From contig NZ_CP048117.1 of NCBI RefSeq assembly GCF_000469135.2, positions 425,001 to 489,000 on the forward strand: a stretch of DNA of 64,000 bases, written 5' to 3'. The translations under genes were made by a program, and so were the position numbers. Numbering within the stretch: position 1 is the first letter of the stretch; each line of letters starts with the position of its first letter. This document shows positions 1 through 10,335 of this stretch, piece after piece. The notes beneath the pieces are model-generated. The model was not told where the DNA came from and did no database searches. It worked only from the letters and a program-made list of their open reading frames with translations. This stretch comes from Bacillus sp. SB49 (GTDB lineage: Bacteria > Bacillota > Bacilli > Bacillales > Halobacillaceae).

Positions 1-1591
<1,591 letters not shown>

Positions 1592-1681
1592 CTATCTGAT
1601 CATAGATCGCGTGAAAAACGTTTCTTTCGATAAAGATGTTTCCTTATCCAGTTTTGAGGGTTCACCTCAAATGTATATTGA

Positions 1682-1796
1682 TGTGGTGATGAAGGCGAAG
1701 AGGTCACACCTGTTCCCATGCCGAACACAGCAGTTAAGCTCTTCAGCGCCGATGGTAGTCGGGTAGATCCCCGTGAGAGTAGGACGTCGCCACATT
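1682..1796 (+). rRNA. 5S ribosomal RNA
   Basis: About 115 bases. It carries the conserved Bacillales 5S core (GAAGAGGTCACACC, CCGAACACAGCAGTTAAGC, GATGGTAGTCGGG, GAGAGTAGGACG), and the termini TGTGGTGA and TCGCCACA pair. It follows the 23S gene after a spacer of about 90 bases, as in a standard 16S-23S-5S operon. The ends are accurate to a few bases. Confidence 0.97.
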
Positions 1797-1836
1797 GATT
1801 ACAACCATTATAATGGGATATATATTCCCACAATAT

Positions 1837-1917
<81 letters not shown>

Positions 1918-1960
1918 AAATCGATCACTGTGTCGATTTTACTTTAGTCTTTAAATGTTT

Positions 1961-2037
1961 GGTCCGGTAGTTCAGTTGGTTAGAATGCCTGCCTGTCACG
2001 CAGGAGGTCGCGGGTTCGAGTCCCGTCCGGACCGCCA
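1961..2037 (+). tRNA. tRNA-Asp (GTC)
   Basis: 77 bases with encoded CCA. The anticodon GTC is at 1995-1997, the acceptor stem GGTCCGG pairs with CCGGACC, and the T-loop GGGTTCGAGTCC is standard. It is the last RNA gene of the rrn operon. Confidence 0.97.
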
Positions 2038-2057
2038 CTATTTAAAATTAAACTTCC

Positions 2058-2088
2058 AGCCTTAGGATGCTTTCCTAAGGCTTTTATT
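2058..2088 (+). terminator. rrn-tRNA operon terminator
   Basis: A 10-bp perfect stem (AGCCTTAGGA / TCCTAAGGCT) with a short loop is followed by TTTTATT. It lies 20 bases after tRNA-Asp. Confidence 0.85.
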
Positions 2089-2096
2089 ATGGAATT

Positions 2097-2125
2097 TTTT
2101 ATATTAAGCGTCCTGTTGGTATAAT
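2097..2125 (+). promoter_or_regulatory. Promoter of thiL-tsaD operon
   Basis: A perfect TATAAT at 2120-2125 is preceded by TGG (extended -10), with only a weak T-rich -35 17 bases upstream. It lies 38 bases before the thiL start and just after the rrn terminator, so it is the likely start of the thiL operon. Confidence 0.6.
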
Positions 2126-2163
2126 AGAAGAAGAAAGACTTTTTTATTGAAAGGGACGTATGT

Positions 2164-3144
2164 ATGGATGAGTTTTCGTTTATTCAATCAATTCAACCGA
2201 AGTTTTATCGGCAGTCTTCTCTGATTAAAGGAATTCAGGATGATGCGGCTGTTTTTCGCGCTCCCGCAAGTGATATCGTCACAGCGGTGGATACGATGGT
2301 GGAGGGGGTCCATTTCACGAAAGATACAATGGCTCCTTATCATGTCGGTCACCGGGTGTTGGCAGCCAATATAAGTGATTTGGCTGCGATGGGGAGTACG
2401 CCTGCTTATTATCTCGTTTCCATCACGATCCCTTCCCATTGGGAAGAGCAGGAGCTTCATGACCTGTATGCAGGCATGGATGCTCTTGCTGCTGGTTATC
2501 ATATGGATTTGATCGGCGGGGACACCGTTTCCGGACAGGAGCTTTCTGTGACGGTTACGGTGATCGGGATGGTCGATAAAAATAAAGCAAGGTATCGTTC
2601 TGTGGCTCAGCCTGCTGATGTTGTCTTCGTCACAGGTACGCTCGGAGATTCGCGCGGAGGACTCGAATGGCTCCTTAAAGAAGGGGAGAACCCGGACAAG
2701 GAGACGGCTTTTCTTGTGGAAAGACACCGGATGCCGTTACCCAGGGTTTCTTTCGCAGCAGGACTCTCCAATTTGGAACGAGTGGCGTTGAACGATATCA
2801 GTGACGGTATTGCCAACGAAGCAAATGAAATAGCAGAAGCAAGTGATGTCGATTTGATTATTGATGCGGACTATCTCCCGTATTCGGATGCATTGATGCA
2901 TGTATATCCGGATCGATATAAAGAGTGGATGCTTTCCGGCGGGGAAGATTTTGAGCTGCTCGGAACCGTCCCGGAAACGGATTGGGAACGCGTTCAGCAG
3001 ATTGCGGAGCAGCTGAAACTTCGTATTACCCGGGTTGGAAGTGTTACTTCCAAACGTCAGGAGGAAGCTTCTGTCTATTTACAGGAACATGGACAAAGAA
3101 AACGGCTGGAAAAGTCCGGTTACACGCATTTGAGGAGTGAATGA
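2164..3144 (+). CDS. thiL: Thiamine-monophosphate kinase ThiL
   Basis: 326 residues, the normal ThiL length. It phosphorylates thiamine monophosphate with ATP to thiamine diphosphate, the active cofactor. Family motifs are visible: an N-terminal IQDDAAV metal/ATP segment (about 24-30), AVDTMVEGVHF, ANISDLAAMGSTP, GGDTVSG, DISDGIANEANE and LSGGEDFELL. The ATG has the ribosome binding site AAAGGGA. The gene heads an operon with four tRNA-modification and acetylation genes, the same order as B. subtilis ydiA-ydiE; its stop lies just before the tsaE start. Function is confident by family. Confidence 0.96.
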   Translation: MDEFSFIQSIQPKFYRQSSLIKGIQDDAAVFRAPASDIVTAVDTMVEGVHFTKDTMAPYHVGHRVLAANISDLAAMGSTPAYYLVSITIPSHWEEQELHDLYAGMDALAAGYHMDLIGGDTVSGQELSVTVTVIGMVDKNKARYRSVAQPADVVFVTGTLGDSRGGLEWLLKEGENPDKETAFLVERHRMPLPRVSFAAGLSNLERVALNDISDGIANEANEIAEASDVDLIIDADYLPYSDALMHVYPDRYKEWMLSGGEDFELLGTVPETDWERVQQIAEQLKLRITRVGSVTSKRQEEASVYLQEHGQRKRLEKSGYTHLRSE

Positions 3145-3148
3145 ACCT

Positions 3149-3604
3149 ATGGCTATATATGAATGCATCAGCTCTTCTGCAGAAGAGACGCAGCGCCTTG
3201 CAGAGCGGCTTGGAGAACGACTTGTACCTGGAGATCTGCTGACGCTGGAAGGAGATCTCGGCGCTGGAAAAACGACGTTTACGAAGGGACTGGGAAAAGG
3301 TCTCGGTGTAACGAGGAATATAAACAGCCCGACGTTCACGATCATGAAGGAGTACCAGGGACGGATGCCTTTCTATCATATGGACGTTTATCGTTTGGAG
3401 GACAGCGAGGAAGACCTCGGCTTTGAAGAGTACTTTGAAGGCGAAGGCGTCACGGTCGTCGAATGGGCGCAGTTCATCTGGGAGTACCTGCCGGAGGAGC
3501 GTCTCGACATCACGATCCACTACAAAGACGAATCGACCCGTTCCATTAAACTCGATGCGAAATCGGAACATTTCGATGCGATATGTAAGGAGATTTTATT
3601 ATGA
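3149..3604 (+). CDS. tsaE: t6A synthesis ATPase TsaE
   Basis: 151 residues from ATG 3149. A GTG at 3137 would add four residues but overlaps its own Shine-Dalgarno, whereas GAGGAG at 3132-3137 is placed for the ATG. TsaE is the small P-loop ATPase of the TsaBDE complex that adds threonylcarbamoyl to A37 of ANN-decoding tRNAs. Visible are the Walker A GDLGAGKTTFTKG, SPTFTIMKEY (switch-like), DVYRLE and VVEWAQF. The 3' end overlaps tsaB by ATGA, implying translational coupling with its partner. Confidence 0.95.
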   Translation: MAIYECISSSAEETQRLAERLGERLVPGDLLTLEGDLGAGKTTFTKGLGKGLGVTRNINSPTFTIMKEYQGRMPFYHMDVYRLEDSEEDLGFEEYFEGEGVTVVEWAQFIWEYLPEERLDITIHYKDESTRSIKLDAKSEHFDAICKEILL

Positions 3605-4287
3605 ATATACTTGCGATCGACACGTCCAATTATGTGATGGGGGTGGCCGTTCTGAAAGACGGCACCGTCGCTGGTGAATATGTTACGAATATGAAAAAAA
3701 ACCATTCGATCCGCCTCATGCCTGCGATCGACCAGTTGATGGAGGAAACGGGTACGAAACCGGAAGAGCTGGACAGAATTGCTGTCGCACACGGACCCGG
3801 TTCTTACACAGGCGTGCGTATCGGTCTTACGACGGCGAAAACGATGGCATGGGCACTCGGCATTCCTGTAGTCGGCATTTCCAGTCTGGAGGCTGTTGCC
3901 CGTCAAGGCGCATTCTTTGATGGATTTGTATGTCCTTTCTTTGATGCGCGCCGTGGTCTTGTGTACACAGGGCTTTACGATTCATCCATGACGGTCGTGA
4001 TGGAGGAGACGAACATACTTATGGAAGACTGGCTGAACCAATTGAAAGAATTGGACCGTCCTGTTCTGTTCCTTAGTCAGGATATCGCCGTCCATCAGGA
4101 GAAGATTGAAGAAGTCCTCGGGGAAAAAGCGGTCATCCCGGCTGCGCCCTACCAATTTGCTCGTCCATCCATCCTTGCAGACGTCGCAGTGGACCGGGAA
4201 CCTGGGGCGCTGCATGATCTGGTACCGAATTATCTGCGTCTGCCGGAGGCCGAAGTCAAATGGCTGGAACAGCAGGAGAAGCAGTGA
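3601..4287 (+). CDS. tsaB: t6A synthesis scaffold protein TsaB
   Basis: 228 residues, ASKHA fold, catalytically inactive paralogue and partner of TsaD. Characteristic motifs are AIDTSNYVMGVAV at the N-terminus, HSIRLMPAIDQL and GPGSYTGVRIGLTTAKTMAW. It bridges TsaD and TsaE in the complex making t6A37. The start overlaps the tsaE stop by four bases; the next gene begins one base after its stop. Identification rests on the motifs and operon position. Confidence 0.95.
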   Translation: MNILAIDTSNYVMGVAVLKDGTVAGEYVTNMKKNHSIRLMPAIDQLMEETGTKPEELDRIAVAHGPGSYTGVRIGLTTAKTMAWALGIPVVGISSLEAVARQGAFFDGFVCPFFDARRGLVYTGLYDSSMTVVMEETNILMEDWLNQLKELDRPVLFLSQDIAVHQEKIEEVLGEKAVIPAAPYQFARPSILADVAVDREPGALHDLVPNYLRLPEAEVKWLEQQEKQ

Positions 4288-4288
4288 C

Positions 4289-4732
4289 ATGGCAGCAATC
4301 AGACAGATGACGCCTGCGGATGTGGAAGGGGTCATGGAAGTAGAGAAGATTTCCTTCCCTGTCCCGTGGTCGGAGGAAACCTTTCAAAAGGAGATGGATG
4401 ATAATCCGTACGCCCACTATTATGTCGTCGAAGAAGAGGGCAGGATTATCGGATATTGCGGTTTGTGGCTCATCATCGACGAGGCACACGTCACCAATAT
4501 CGCCATCCATCCGGACTACCGGGGACAAAAGCACGGGGAGAACCTCTTCCGCCATACGTGCGAACAAGCGATTGAACATGGAGCGATTCAACTCTCCCTT
4601 GAAGTGAGGGTATCAAATACAGCCGCGCAGCATATGTACCGGAAGTTCGGACTGGTACCGGGTGGAATCCGCAAACGGTATTACTCCGACAACGGAGAAG
4701 ATGCGTTAGTAATGTGGGTGGGATTAAAATGA
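4289..4732 (+). CDS. rimI: Ribosomal protein-alanine N-acetyltransferase RimI
   Basis: 147 residues from ATG 4289, one base after the tsaB stop; upstream in-frame codons lie inside tsaB and are not used. It is a GNAT-fold enzyme that acetylates the N-terminal alanine of ribosomal protein S18 in E. coli; in Firmicutes the substrate is less certain. The acetyl-CoA loop [13 protein letters not shown] and the C-terminal [32 protein letters not shown] segment (given in parts) are typical. Its stop overlaps tsaD by ATGA. Confidence 0.93.
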   Translation: MAAIRQMTPADVEGVMEVEKISFPVPWSEETFQKEMDDNPYAHYYVVEEEGRIIGYCGLWLIIDEAHVTNIAIHPDYRGQKHGENLFRHTCEQAIEHGAIQLSLEVRVSNTAAQHMYRKFGLVPGGIRKRYYSDNGEDALVMWVGLK

Positions 4733-5760
4733 CGAAGGATCAATATATACTGGCAATTGAGACAAGCTGTGACGAAACAGCTGTCGCCATCGTAAAAAAT
4801 GAAAGAGAACTGGTAGCAAACGTCGTGGCTTCTCAAATCGAGAGCCATAAGCGGTTCGGCGGGGTCGTTCCGGAAATTGCTTCAAGACACCATATCGAAC
4901 AGATGACGATTACACTGGAAGAAGCGTTGGACGAGGCGGAGATGACGATCGATGACATGGATGCGATCGCCGTTACCGAAGGACCGGGATTGGTAGGAGC
5001 CCTTTTAGTAGGGGTGAATGCAGCAAAAGCCGTCGCCTTTGCGAAGCAGAAACCGCTCGTCGGCGTCCACCATATCGCCGGCCATATCTACGCCAACCGT
5101 TTGGAGAAAGAATTCGAGTTCCCGCTGCTCGCCCTGGTCGTTTCCGGAGGGCACACCGAGCTTGTCCTGATGAGAGAGCACGGCTCCTATGAAATCATCG
5201 GAGAAACGAGGGATGATGCCGCAGGGGAAGCCTATGATAAAGTGGCACGTACGTTGAAGCTGCCATACCCAGGCGGCCCTCAAATCGACCGGCTGGCACA
5301 AGAAGGAGAAGAGACGATTGACTTCCCACGTGCCTGGCTGGAAGAAGGCTCGTACGACTTCAGTTTCAGCGGTTTGAAATCTGCCGTCATCAACCGGCTT
5401 CATAAAGCGAAGCAGCGGGGAGAAGTGCTGAAGGATGCCGATGTAGCGGCAAGCTTCCAGGCGAGCGTCGTCGATGTCTTATCGACGAAGGCGGCCCGCG
5501 CGGCTGAGGAATACGGCGTCAAGCAAATGATCGTCGCCGGAGGCGTGGCTGCAAACAGAGGGCTGCGTCAGGCGCTTCAGGAGAAGTTTGTGGATATCGA
5601 TACAGAACTGCTCATTCCTCCACTGTCGCTGTGTACAGATAATGCAGCAATGATTGCAGCAGCAGGGGCAGTTGCTTTCAACCAAGGACATCGGTCCGAG
5701 TGGGATCTCAATGCGAACCCCGGGCTCGATTTAGAACAGTTCGGCGCAAGGAAAAAGTAA
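4729..5760 (+). CDS. tsaD: tRNA threonylcarbamoyladenosine transferase TsaD
   Basis: 343 residues from ATG 4729, which overlaps the rimI stop; GTG 4714 would add five residues. TsaD transfers the threonylcarbamoyl group from TC-AMP to A37 of tRNA and carries the metal site. Visible: [14 protein letters not shown], the metal-binding [19 protein letters not shown], the nucleotide loops GEAYDKVAR and PYPGGP, and a C-terminal [12 protein letters not shown]. It is the last gene of the operon; the old name is gcp. A terminator and the DnaA-box cluster follow. Confidence 0.97.
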   Translation: MTKDQYILAIETSCDETAVAIVKNERELVANVVASQIESHKRFGGVVPEIASRHHIEQMTITLEEALDEAEMTIDDMDAIAVTEGPGLVGALLVGVNAAKAVAFAKQKPLVGVHHIAGHIYANRLEKEFEFPLLALVVSGGHTELVLMREHGSYEIIGETRDDAAGEAYDKVARTLKLPYPGGPQIDRLAQEGEETIDFPRAWLEEGSYDFSFSGLKSAVINRLHKAKQRGEVLKDADVAASFQASVVDVLSTKAARAAEEYGVKQMIVAGGVAANRGLRQALQEKFVDIDTELLIPPLSLCTDNAAMIAAAGAVAFNQGHRSEWDLNANPGLDLEQFGARKK

Positions 5761-5768
5761 GAGGTGAC

Positions 5769-5800
5769 AAAAGCTCTCCTTCATGGAGGGTTTTTGTTTT
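5769..5800 (+). terminator. Terminator of thiL-tsaD operon
   Basis: A 9-bp stem (AAGCTCTCC / GGAGGGTTT, with wobbles) around the loop TTCAT is followed by a T-rich tract, 10 bases after tsaD. Confidence 0.8.
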
Positions 5801-5801
5801 C

Positions 5802-5974
5802 TTATCCACATGTGTATAAGTATGCGCTTGGTTTCCAGGTTGTGGATATGTGCGATCTTAAAAGAAAGCGATACCATTTTTGTGGATAACGCCGGGTTTT
5901 ATTGTGGATAATGTGCATAACCCTGTTGAAAACCGATAAATCAAATACACATCTGTTAGTAACTTTGTTGATAA
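5802..5974. promoter_or_regulatory. Cluster of DnaA boxes
   Basis: Seven 9-mers match the DnaA box. Three are perfect: TTATCCACA at 5802-5810 on the plus strand, and TGTGGATAA (its complement) at 5881-5889 and 5903-5911. Four have a single mismatch: 5811-5819 TGTGTATAA, 5841-5849 TGTGGATAT, 5912-5920 TGTGCATAA and 5966-5974 TGTTGATAA. They lie in the AT-rich gap between two converging terminators, so they are not promoter elements. As I recall, DnaA binds the gcp(tsaD) intergenic region of B. subtilis, one of its DnaA-box clusters outside oriC; this looks like the same site. Confidence 0.75.
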
Positions 5975-5994
5975 TCTGTAGAGAAATAAGGACG

Positions 5995-6025
5995 AAAAAA
6001 GAGCACCCACCATCTGTGGATGCTC
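5995..6025 (-). terminator. Terminator of the ABC-F gene
   Basis: On the minus strand, GAGCATCCAC pairs with GTGGGTGCTC (one mismatch) around a five-base loop and is followed by TTTTTT (5995-6000). It starts six bases after the ABC-F stop codon. Confidence 0.85.
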
Positions 6026-6030
6026 TCTTC

Positions 6031-7968
6031 TTATTCATCGTGCAGCGTTTCCCATTCTTCCATCAACTGCTCGAGAGCGGATTGCTTTTCGGCATTGTCC
6101 TGCGTGAGCTGAAGTGACTTCTCGTGGTCCTGGTAGACTTCCGGATCACAGAGTAAGGCTTCATTCTCTTCCAGCTGCTGCTCGATCTGTTCAATCTCCG
6201 CTTCTATTTCAGCGATACGGCGGTTTCTCTTCCGCTCTTCCCGCTTCGCAGCTTTATCTTCCTGGAAGCTGTTCTTGGCCTGTGGCTCGTGCTTGGCGGG
6301 CTCTTTCAGGCGCCGCTCTTCGGCTTCCAGCTGCTCGAGTTCATATTCTTCCTGTTTCTTCTCCACATAGTAGTCGTAATCTCCGAGGAACAGTCTCGTT
6401 TCCTCCGAATTCATCTCGACGACCTGTGTCGCGATTTTGTTAATGAAGTATCTGTCGTGGGAGACGAACAGTAACGTTCCTGGATAGTCGACGAGTGCGG
6501 CTTCCAGCACCTCTTTACTGTCGAGGTCCAAGTGGTTGGTCGGCTCATCCAGAATCAAGAAGTTCGCTTCCTGCATCATCAGCTTGGCGAGGGAGAGACG
6601 TGCCTTCTCTCCACCGCTCAAGGCAGAGACCGGCTTCAGGACATCTTCGCCTGAGAAAAGGAAGTTTCCGAGAATGGTCCGGATATCCCTCTCATTTTTC
6701 ATCGGGTAATCGTCCCATAGCTCATTCAGAACGGTTTTCGTGGAATTCAACTTATTCTGTTCCTGATCGTAGTAACCGATCTGGACGTTCGTGCCGATCA
6801 GCTTGTCTCCTTTGACGGCTTCCAAATCGCCGATGATCGTCTTAAGGAGGGTGGTCTTTCCGACCCCGTTCGGACCGACGAGGGCCACCGAATCGCCTCG
6901 GTTCAGATCAAGGGAAACCTTGTCGAACAGGTTCGTATCACTGTCCGGATAACGGAACGCATAGTCTCTCAGTTTCAGCACATCGTTTCCGCTGCGCTTC
7001 GCCACTTGGAAGCTGAACTTCGCGGATTGGTTATCGTCTTTCGGTTTTTCCAGCCGGTCCATTTTCTCCAGCTGTTTACGCCGGCTCTGGGCGCGCTTCG
7101 TCGTCGTCGCACGGACGATGTTCTTCTGGATGAAGTCCTCCATCCGTTTGATCTCTTCCTGCTGCTTCTCGAATCGCTTCATTTCCTGCTCGAAGTCGGC
7201 TTCTTTCTGTTTCAGGTAGTTACTGTAGTTGCCGTGATACTTCTTAGAGGATTGGAAGGCAATCTCGTAGACCGTGTTGACGATCTTATCGAGGAAGTAG
7301 CGGTCGTGGGAAACGATGACGACCGCACCTTGGTAGCCCTGCAGGTACCCTTCGAGCCAGGAGATCGTATCGATGTCCAGGTGGTTGGTCGGTTCATCGA
7401 GAATAAGCACGTCGGGCTTCTTCAACAGCAGCTTCCCGAGTGCCAGCCTCGTCTTCTGGCCGCCGCTTAAGGACGTGATCGGTGTATCCCAGTTGAAATG
7501 CTGGAAATTCAGCCCGTTCAGTACCGAGCGGATATCCGCTTCGTATTGGTATCCGCCTGCGTTCTTGAAGTATTCCTGCTTGCGGTCATAATCGGTCAAT
7601 AACTGCTGGTAGCGCTCCTGATCCGAGATCAGGTCAGGGTCTGCCATGTTCGCTTCCATCGCGCGAAGCTCTTTCTCTAAGTCCTTCAGATGGAGGAAGA
7701 CTTTCTCCATTTCATTCCAGATCGTTTCGTCGGACTGCAGGCCTGTGTTTTGAGCGAGATATCCGAGCGTCGTTTCCTTCGGCATGAAGATGTTTCCTTC
7801 ATCATAGCTCATCTCGCCGGCCATCATCTTCAGCAGGGTCGACTTTCCTGCACCGTTTCTGCCGACAATGGCGATTCGGTCGTTCTTTTGTACTTCCAGT
7901 TTAATATTAGATAAAATCAATTCAGCGCCGAAACGCTTTTCCAATTGATTCAACTGCATGAGAATCAT
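6031..7968 (-). CDS. ydiF: ABC-F family ATPase (YdiF-like)
   Basis: 645 residues, no membrane segments. Two complete ABC cassettes lie in tandem: Walker A GRNGAGKST (about 37-45), signature LSGGQKTRL and VLILDEPTNHLD; then GPNGVGKTT, LSGGEKARL and FLILDEPTNHLD. The linker between them is Arg/Lys-rich and a charged coiled coil ends the protein. ABC-F proteins bind the ribosomal E site and rescue stalled or antibiotic-blocked ribosomes; the housekeeping YdiF type has no proven substrate. The ATG at 7968 has AGGTG seven bases upstream. The neighbourhood (tsaD, moaC, rex) matches B. subtilis ydiF. Confidence 0.93.
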   Translation of the reverse strand: MILMQLNQLEKRFGAELILSNIKLEVQKNDRIAIVGRNGAGKSTLLKMMAGEMSYDEGNIFMPKETTLGYLAQNTGLQSDETIWNEMEKVFLHLKDLEKELRAMEANMADPDLISDQERYQQLLTDYDRKQEYFKNAGGYQYEADIRSVLNGLNFQHFNWDTPITSLSGGQKTRLALGKLLLKKPDVLILDEPTNHLDIDTISWLEGYLQGYQGAVVIVSHDRYFLDKIVNTVYEIAFQSSKKYHGNYSNYLKQKEADFEQEMKRFEKQQEEIKRMEDFIQKNIVRATTTKRAQSRRKQLEKMDRLEKPKDDNQSAKFSFQVAKRSGNDVLKLRDYAFRYPDSDTNLFDKVSLDLNRGDSVALVGPNGVGKTTLLKTIIGDLEAVKGDKLIGTNVQIGYYDQEQNKLNSTKTVLNELWDDYPMKNERDIRTILGNFLFSGEDVLKPVSALSGGEKARLSLAKLMMQEANFLILDEPTNHLDLDSKEVLEAALVDYPGTLLFVSHDRYFINKIATQVVEMNSEETRLFLGDYDYYVEKKQEEYELEQLEAEERRLKEPAKHEPQAKNSFQEDKAAKREERKRNRRIAEIEAEIEQIEQQLEENEALLCDPEVYQDHEKSLQLTQDNAEKQSALEQLMEEWETLHDE

Positions 7969-7992
7969 GTCGTTTCACCTCGATAAATCAAG

Positions 7993-8020
7993 TGTATATC
8001 ATCGGTGAGCCTGCTAGCAA
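7993..8020 (-). promoter_or_regulatory. Probable promoter of the ABC-F gene
   Basis: On the minus strand, TTGCTA (8015-8020) and TATACA (7993-7998) are separated by 16 bases, about 25 bases before the start codon. Confidence 0.5.
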
Positions 8021-8037
8021 CAGAAGCCCTCGCGAGA

Positions 8038-8080
8038 TTGTGAAAACTTTAACGACTTCCCTGTGATTTTTTGTTAAAAT
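8038..8080 (+). promoter_or_regulatory. moaC-rex promoter with Rex-like operator
   Basis: TGTTAAAAT at 8072-8080 is an extended -10. Over the -35 region, TTGTGAA-AACT-TTAACGA (8038-8055) matches the Rex box TTGTGAA-N4-TTCACAA perfectly in the left half and 5 of 7 in the right. A TGCCGC/GCGGCA hairpin follows near 8092-8105 in the leader. Because rex is in this operon, autorepression is plausible. Confidence 0.4.
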
Positions 8081-8135
8081 GAAACTAGTGTTGCCGCCTG
8101 CGGCATGACCAATCACATAAAAGGGGTAGTTGGAG

Positions 8136-8621
8136 ATGGCGGAATTCAGTCATTTTAATGAGCAGGGCCGGGCACGGATGGTCGATATATCAGAGAAAAA
8201 CGATACGGTCCGGACGGCTGTTGCGAGAACGAGTGTGGAAGTGAAGGAAGAAATATACGAGAAGATTACCAACCAGACAATGGCCAAAGGGGACGTGCTC
8301 GCGGTCGCCCAAGTCGCCGGAATCATGGCAGCGAAGAAAACGTCGGATTGGATTCCGATGTGTCATCCGCTTTCCTTGAAGGGAATCGATGTATTCTTCG
8401 ATTGGGAAACAGGGGAAACGAAAAAGCTGCTGATCGAGGTTTCCGTGAAGACGAAGGGAAGCACCGGGGTAGAAATGGAAGCGCTAACGGCCGCTTCTGC
8501 CACAGCATTGACGGTTTATGATATGTGTAAAGCAGTAGATAAAGGCATGGTCATCGGTCCGACTTACCTTGCAGAGAAAACCGGAGGGAAGAACGGAGAT
8601 TACCGAAGAAATGACGAGTAA
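8136..8621 (+). CDS. moaC: Cyclic pyranopterin monophosphate synthase MoaC
   Basis: 161 residues from ATG 8136; an in-frame TTG two codons earlier is less likely. MoaC converts the MoaA product to cyclic pyranopterin monophosphate, the first stable intermediate of molybdenum cofactor synthesis. The family core is visible: [64 protein letters not shown] and the C-terminal [10 protein letters not shown]. No other moa genes are nearby. It is followed by rex after 18 bases, as in B. subtilis. Confidence 0.95.
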   Translation: MAEFSHFNEQGRARMVDISEKNDTVRTAVARTSVEVKEEIYEKITNQTMAKGDVLAVAQVAGIMAAKKTSDWIPMCHPLSLKGIDVFFDWETGETKKLLIEVSVKTKGSTGVEMEALTAASATALTVYDMCKAVDKGMVIGPTYLAEKTGGKNGDYRRNDE

Positions 8622-8639
8622 AGGAGCAGAGAGACGACA

Positions 8640-9290
8640 ATGGATATAGAACAAGCGAAAATCCCTCAGGCGACAGCGAAGCGGCTTCCGTTATATTACC
8701 GTTTCCTGAACAACCTGCACAGCCAGGGGAAACTGCGGGTGTCATCGAAAGAATTGAGTGAGGCAGTCAAAGTCGATTCCGCAACCATCCGCCGTGATTT
8801 CTCCTATTTCGGAGCCCTCGGGAAGAAAGGTTATGGTTACAATGTCGAGTACCTGCTTTCCTTCTTTCGGAAGACGCTGGATCAGGACGAGACGACACGT
8901 GTCGCGCTGATTGGTGTCGGGAACCTGGGAACGGCTTTCCTTAATTACAATTTCACGAAGAACAATAATACAAAGATCGAGATTGCCTTCGATGCGAGTG
9001 AGAATCGGATCGGGAGTGAAGTCGGCGGGGTGGAGGTCCATCACATCGATGATCTGGAGAAGAAGATCGGCGATTTGAAGGTCGCGATTCTGACGGTTCC
9101 TGCCTCAGAGGCGCAGGCGATCACCGACCGTCTCGTCGAGGGCGGAATATCGGGTATCCTGAACTTCACGCCGGCTCGAATCAACGTGCCGTCTGATGTG
9201 AGGGTGCATCATATCGATCTTGCGATTGAGCTTCAAGCGCTCGTATACTTTTTGAAGCATTATCCGTTGGATGGAAAAATAGAGGATTGA
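8640..9290 (+). CDS. rex: Redox-sensing transcriptional repressor Rex
   Basis: 216 residues. Rex binds DNA when NAD+ is high and lets go when NADH rises, controlling fermentation and respiration genes. An N-terminal winged helix (about 1-80; [23 protein letters not shown], shown in family alignments) precedes a Rossmann domain with the NADH loop [14 protein letters not shown] (about 94-107) and a C-terminal domain-swap helix. It is co-transcribed with moaC; AAGGAG lies 13 bases upstream of the ATG. A Rex-like site in the operon promoter suggests autoregulation. Confidence 0.96.
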   Translation: MDIEQAKIPQATAKRLPLYYRFLNNLHSQGKLRVSSKELSEAVKVDSATIRRDFSYFGALGKKGYGYNVEYLLSFFRKTLDQDETTRVALIGVGNLGTAFLNYNFTKNNNTKIEIAFDASENRIGSEVGGVEVHHIDDLEKKIGDLKVAILTVPASEAQAITDRLVEGGISGILNFTPARINVPSDVRVHHIDLAIELQALVYFLKHYPLDGKIED

Positions 9291-9322
9291 AAAAAAAGAT
9301 GCCGGCTCCGGCATCTTTTTTT
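9291..9322. terminator. Bidirectional terminator rex / SDR
   Basis: AAAGATGCCGG pairs perfectly with CCGGCATCTTT across a CT loop, flanked by an A-run on the left and a T-run on the right. It therefore serves both converging genes. Confidence 0.9.
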
Positions 9323-9329
9323 GTTATTC

Positions 9330-10151
9330 TTATTCGGTTTCTTCTTTCCATTTCTTATCGATCAGCATTTTACCCGGCCACGTGTAGGCCATGATGCCGC
9401 CATCGACGGTGATGTCCTCTCCGGTTACATAGGAGCTGTCGTCACTGGCGAGGAACAGGGCGACGGATGCGATTTCGTCCGGGCTTCCGAGTCGGCCGAG
9501 TGGAGTGATCCACTTGTTGGCATCGCGGAATTCCTGTCCTTCCTTATCTTCCTTCGAACCGGCAAGGCCGTCTACAAGCGGTGTCTCAATCGTACCGGGA
9601 GCGATGGAGTTGACGCGGATGCCGTCACGGGCGTAGTCGATCGCCATCGCACGGGTGAAGTTCGTGATTCCGCCTTTCGCCGCGTTATAGCCGGAGCGGT
9701 CGAGGTCGGCAGCTCTTCCGGACATGGAAGATGTGTTGATGATCGATCCGCCGTTATCCATCATTAATGGAAGCAGGTATTTGCTCGTCAGGAACGTTCC
9801 GCGCAGATCGACGGCGATGATCCGGTCGAAGAGATCGACCGGATATTCGTGCACTTTGCCGCCTTCTTCGTCGATCCCTGCGTTGTTGAACAGGACATCG
9901 ATGTTGCCATATGTCTTCTTCAGGTAATCAGCAAATGCCGAAACGCTGTCCTCTTTCGATACGTCGAGCGTGTACGTCTCCGCCTCGCCGCCTTCGTTAT
10001 GAATTTCATCCACTGTCTTCTTCACGGCATCGACATTGATGTCGGCACAGACCACCGTCGCGCCTTCCTTTGCGAATAATTTCACGGTTGCCGCTCCGAT
10101 TCCTGTCGCAGAACCGGTCACGACAGCTACTTTGTTATCTAAACGTCCCAT
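9330..10151 (-). CDS. Short-chain dehydrogenase/reductase (SDR)
   Basis: 273 residues, classical SDR: cofactor loop TGSATGIG (12-19), ADINVD after beta-2 (an acidic residue that usually favours NAD over NADP), NNAG, the catalytic Ser in NTSSMSG and YNAAK, and a late DGGIMAYTWPG. It is closest in style to glucose-1-dehydrogenase or 3-oxoacyl-ACP-reductase-like SDRs, but the substrate cannot be read from sequence. AAGGAGG precedes the ATG by about ten bases. With the MFS gene it occupies the place of tatAy-tatCy in B. subtilis. Confidence 0.85.
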   Translation of the reverse strand: MGRLDNKVAVVTGSATGIGAATVKLFAKEGATVVCADINVDAVKKTVDEIHNEGGEAETYTLDVSKEDSVSAFADYLKKTYGNIDVLFNNAGIDEEGGKVHEYPVDLFDRIIAVDLRGTFLTSKYLLPLMMDNGGSIINTSSMSGRAADLDRSGYNAAKGGITNFTRAMAIDYARDGIRVNSIAPGTIETPLVDGLAGSKEDKEGQEFRDANKWITPLGRLGSPDEIASVALFLASDDSSYVTGEDITVDGGIMAYTWPGKMLIDKKWKEETE

Positions 10152-10186
10152 AAATGGTTCGCCTCCTTGTGTGATTCTTCTTTGTT

Positions 10187-10213
10187 ATACCCACCTTGAA
10201 AAACGTTATAAAC
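10187..10213 (-). promoter_or_regulatory. SigB-like promoter of the SDR gene
   Basis: On the minus strand GTTTAT (10208-10213) and GGGTAT (10187-10192) are separated by 15 bases, close to the general-stress sigma-B consensus GTTTAA-N12 to 14-GGGTAT. It lies about 35 bases upstream of the start codon. The spacer is one base longer than usual. Confidence 0.4.
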
Positions 10214-10335
10214 ATAGGCGGGAGAAGGGAAGCGATTACAAAAAAAAAAGATTCCGCTCTCGTAAATCGGTCGAGCGGCGATTAGAGTTGCAGGATGGTG
10301 GTATAGTAACTAGGTAATTAAGGAGGTAAGGTACG

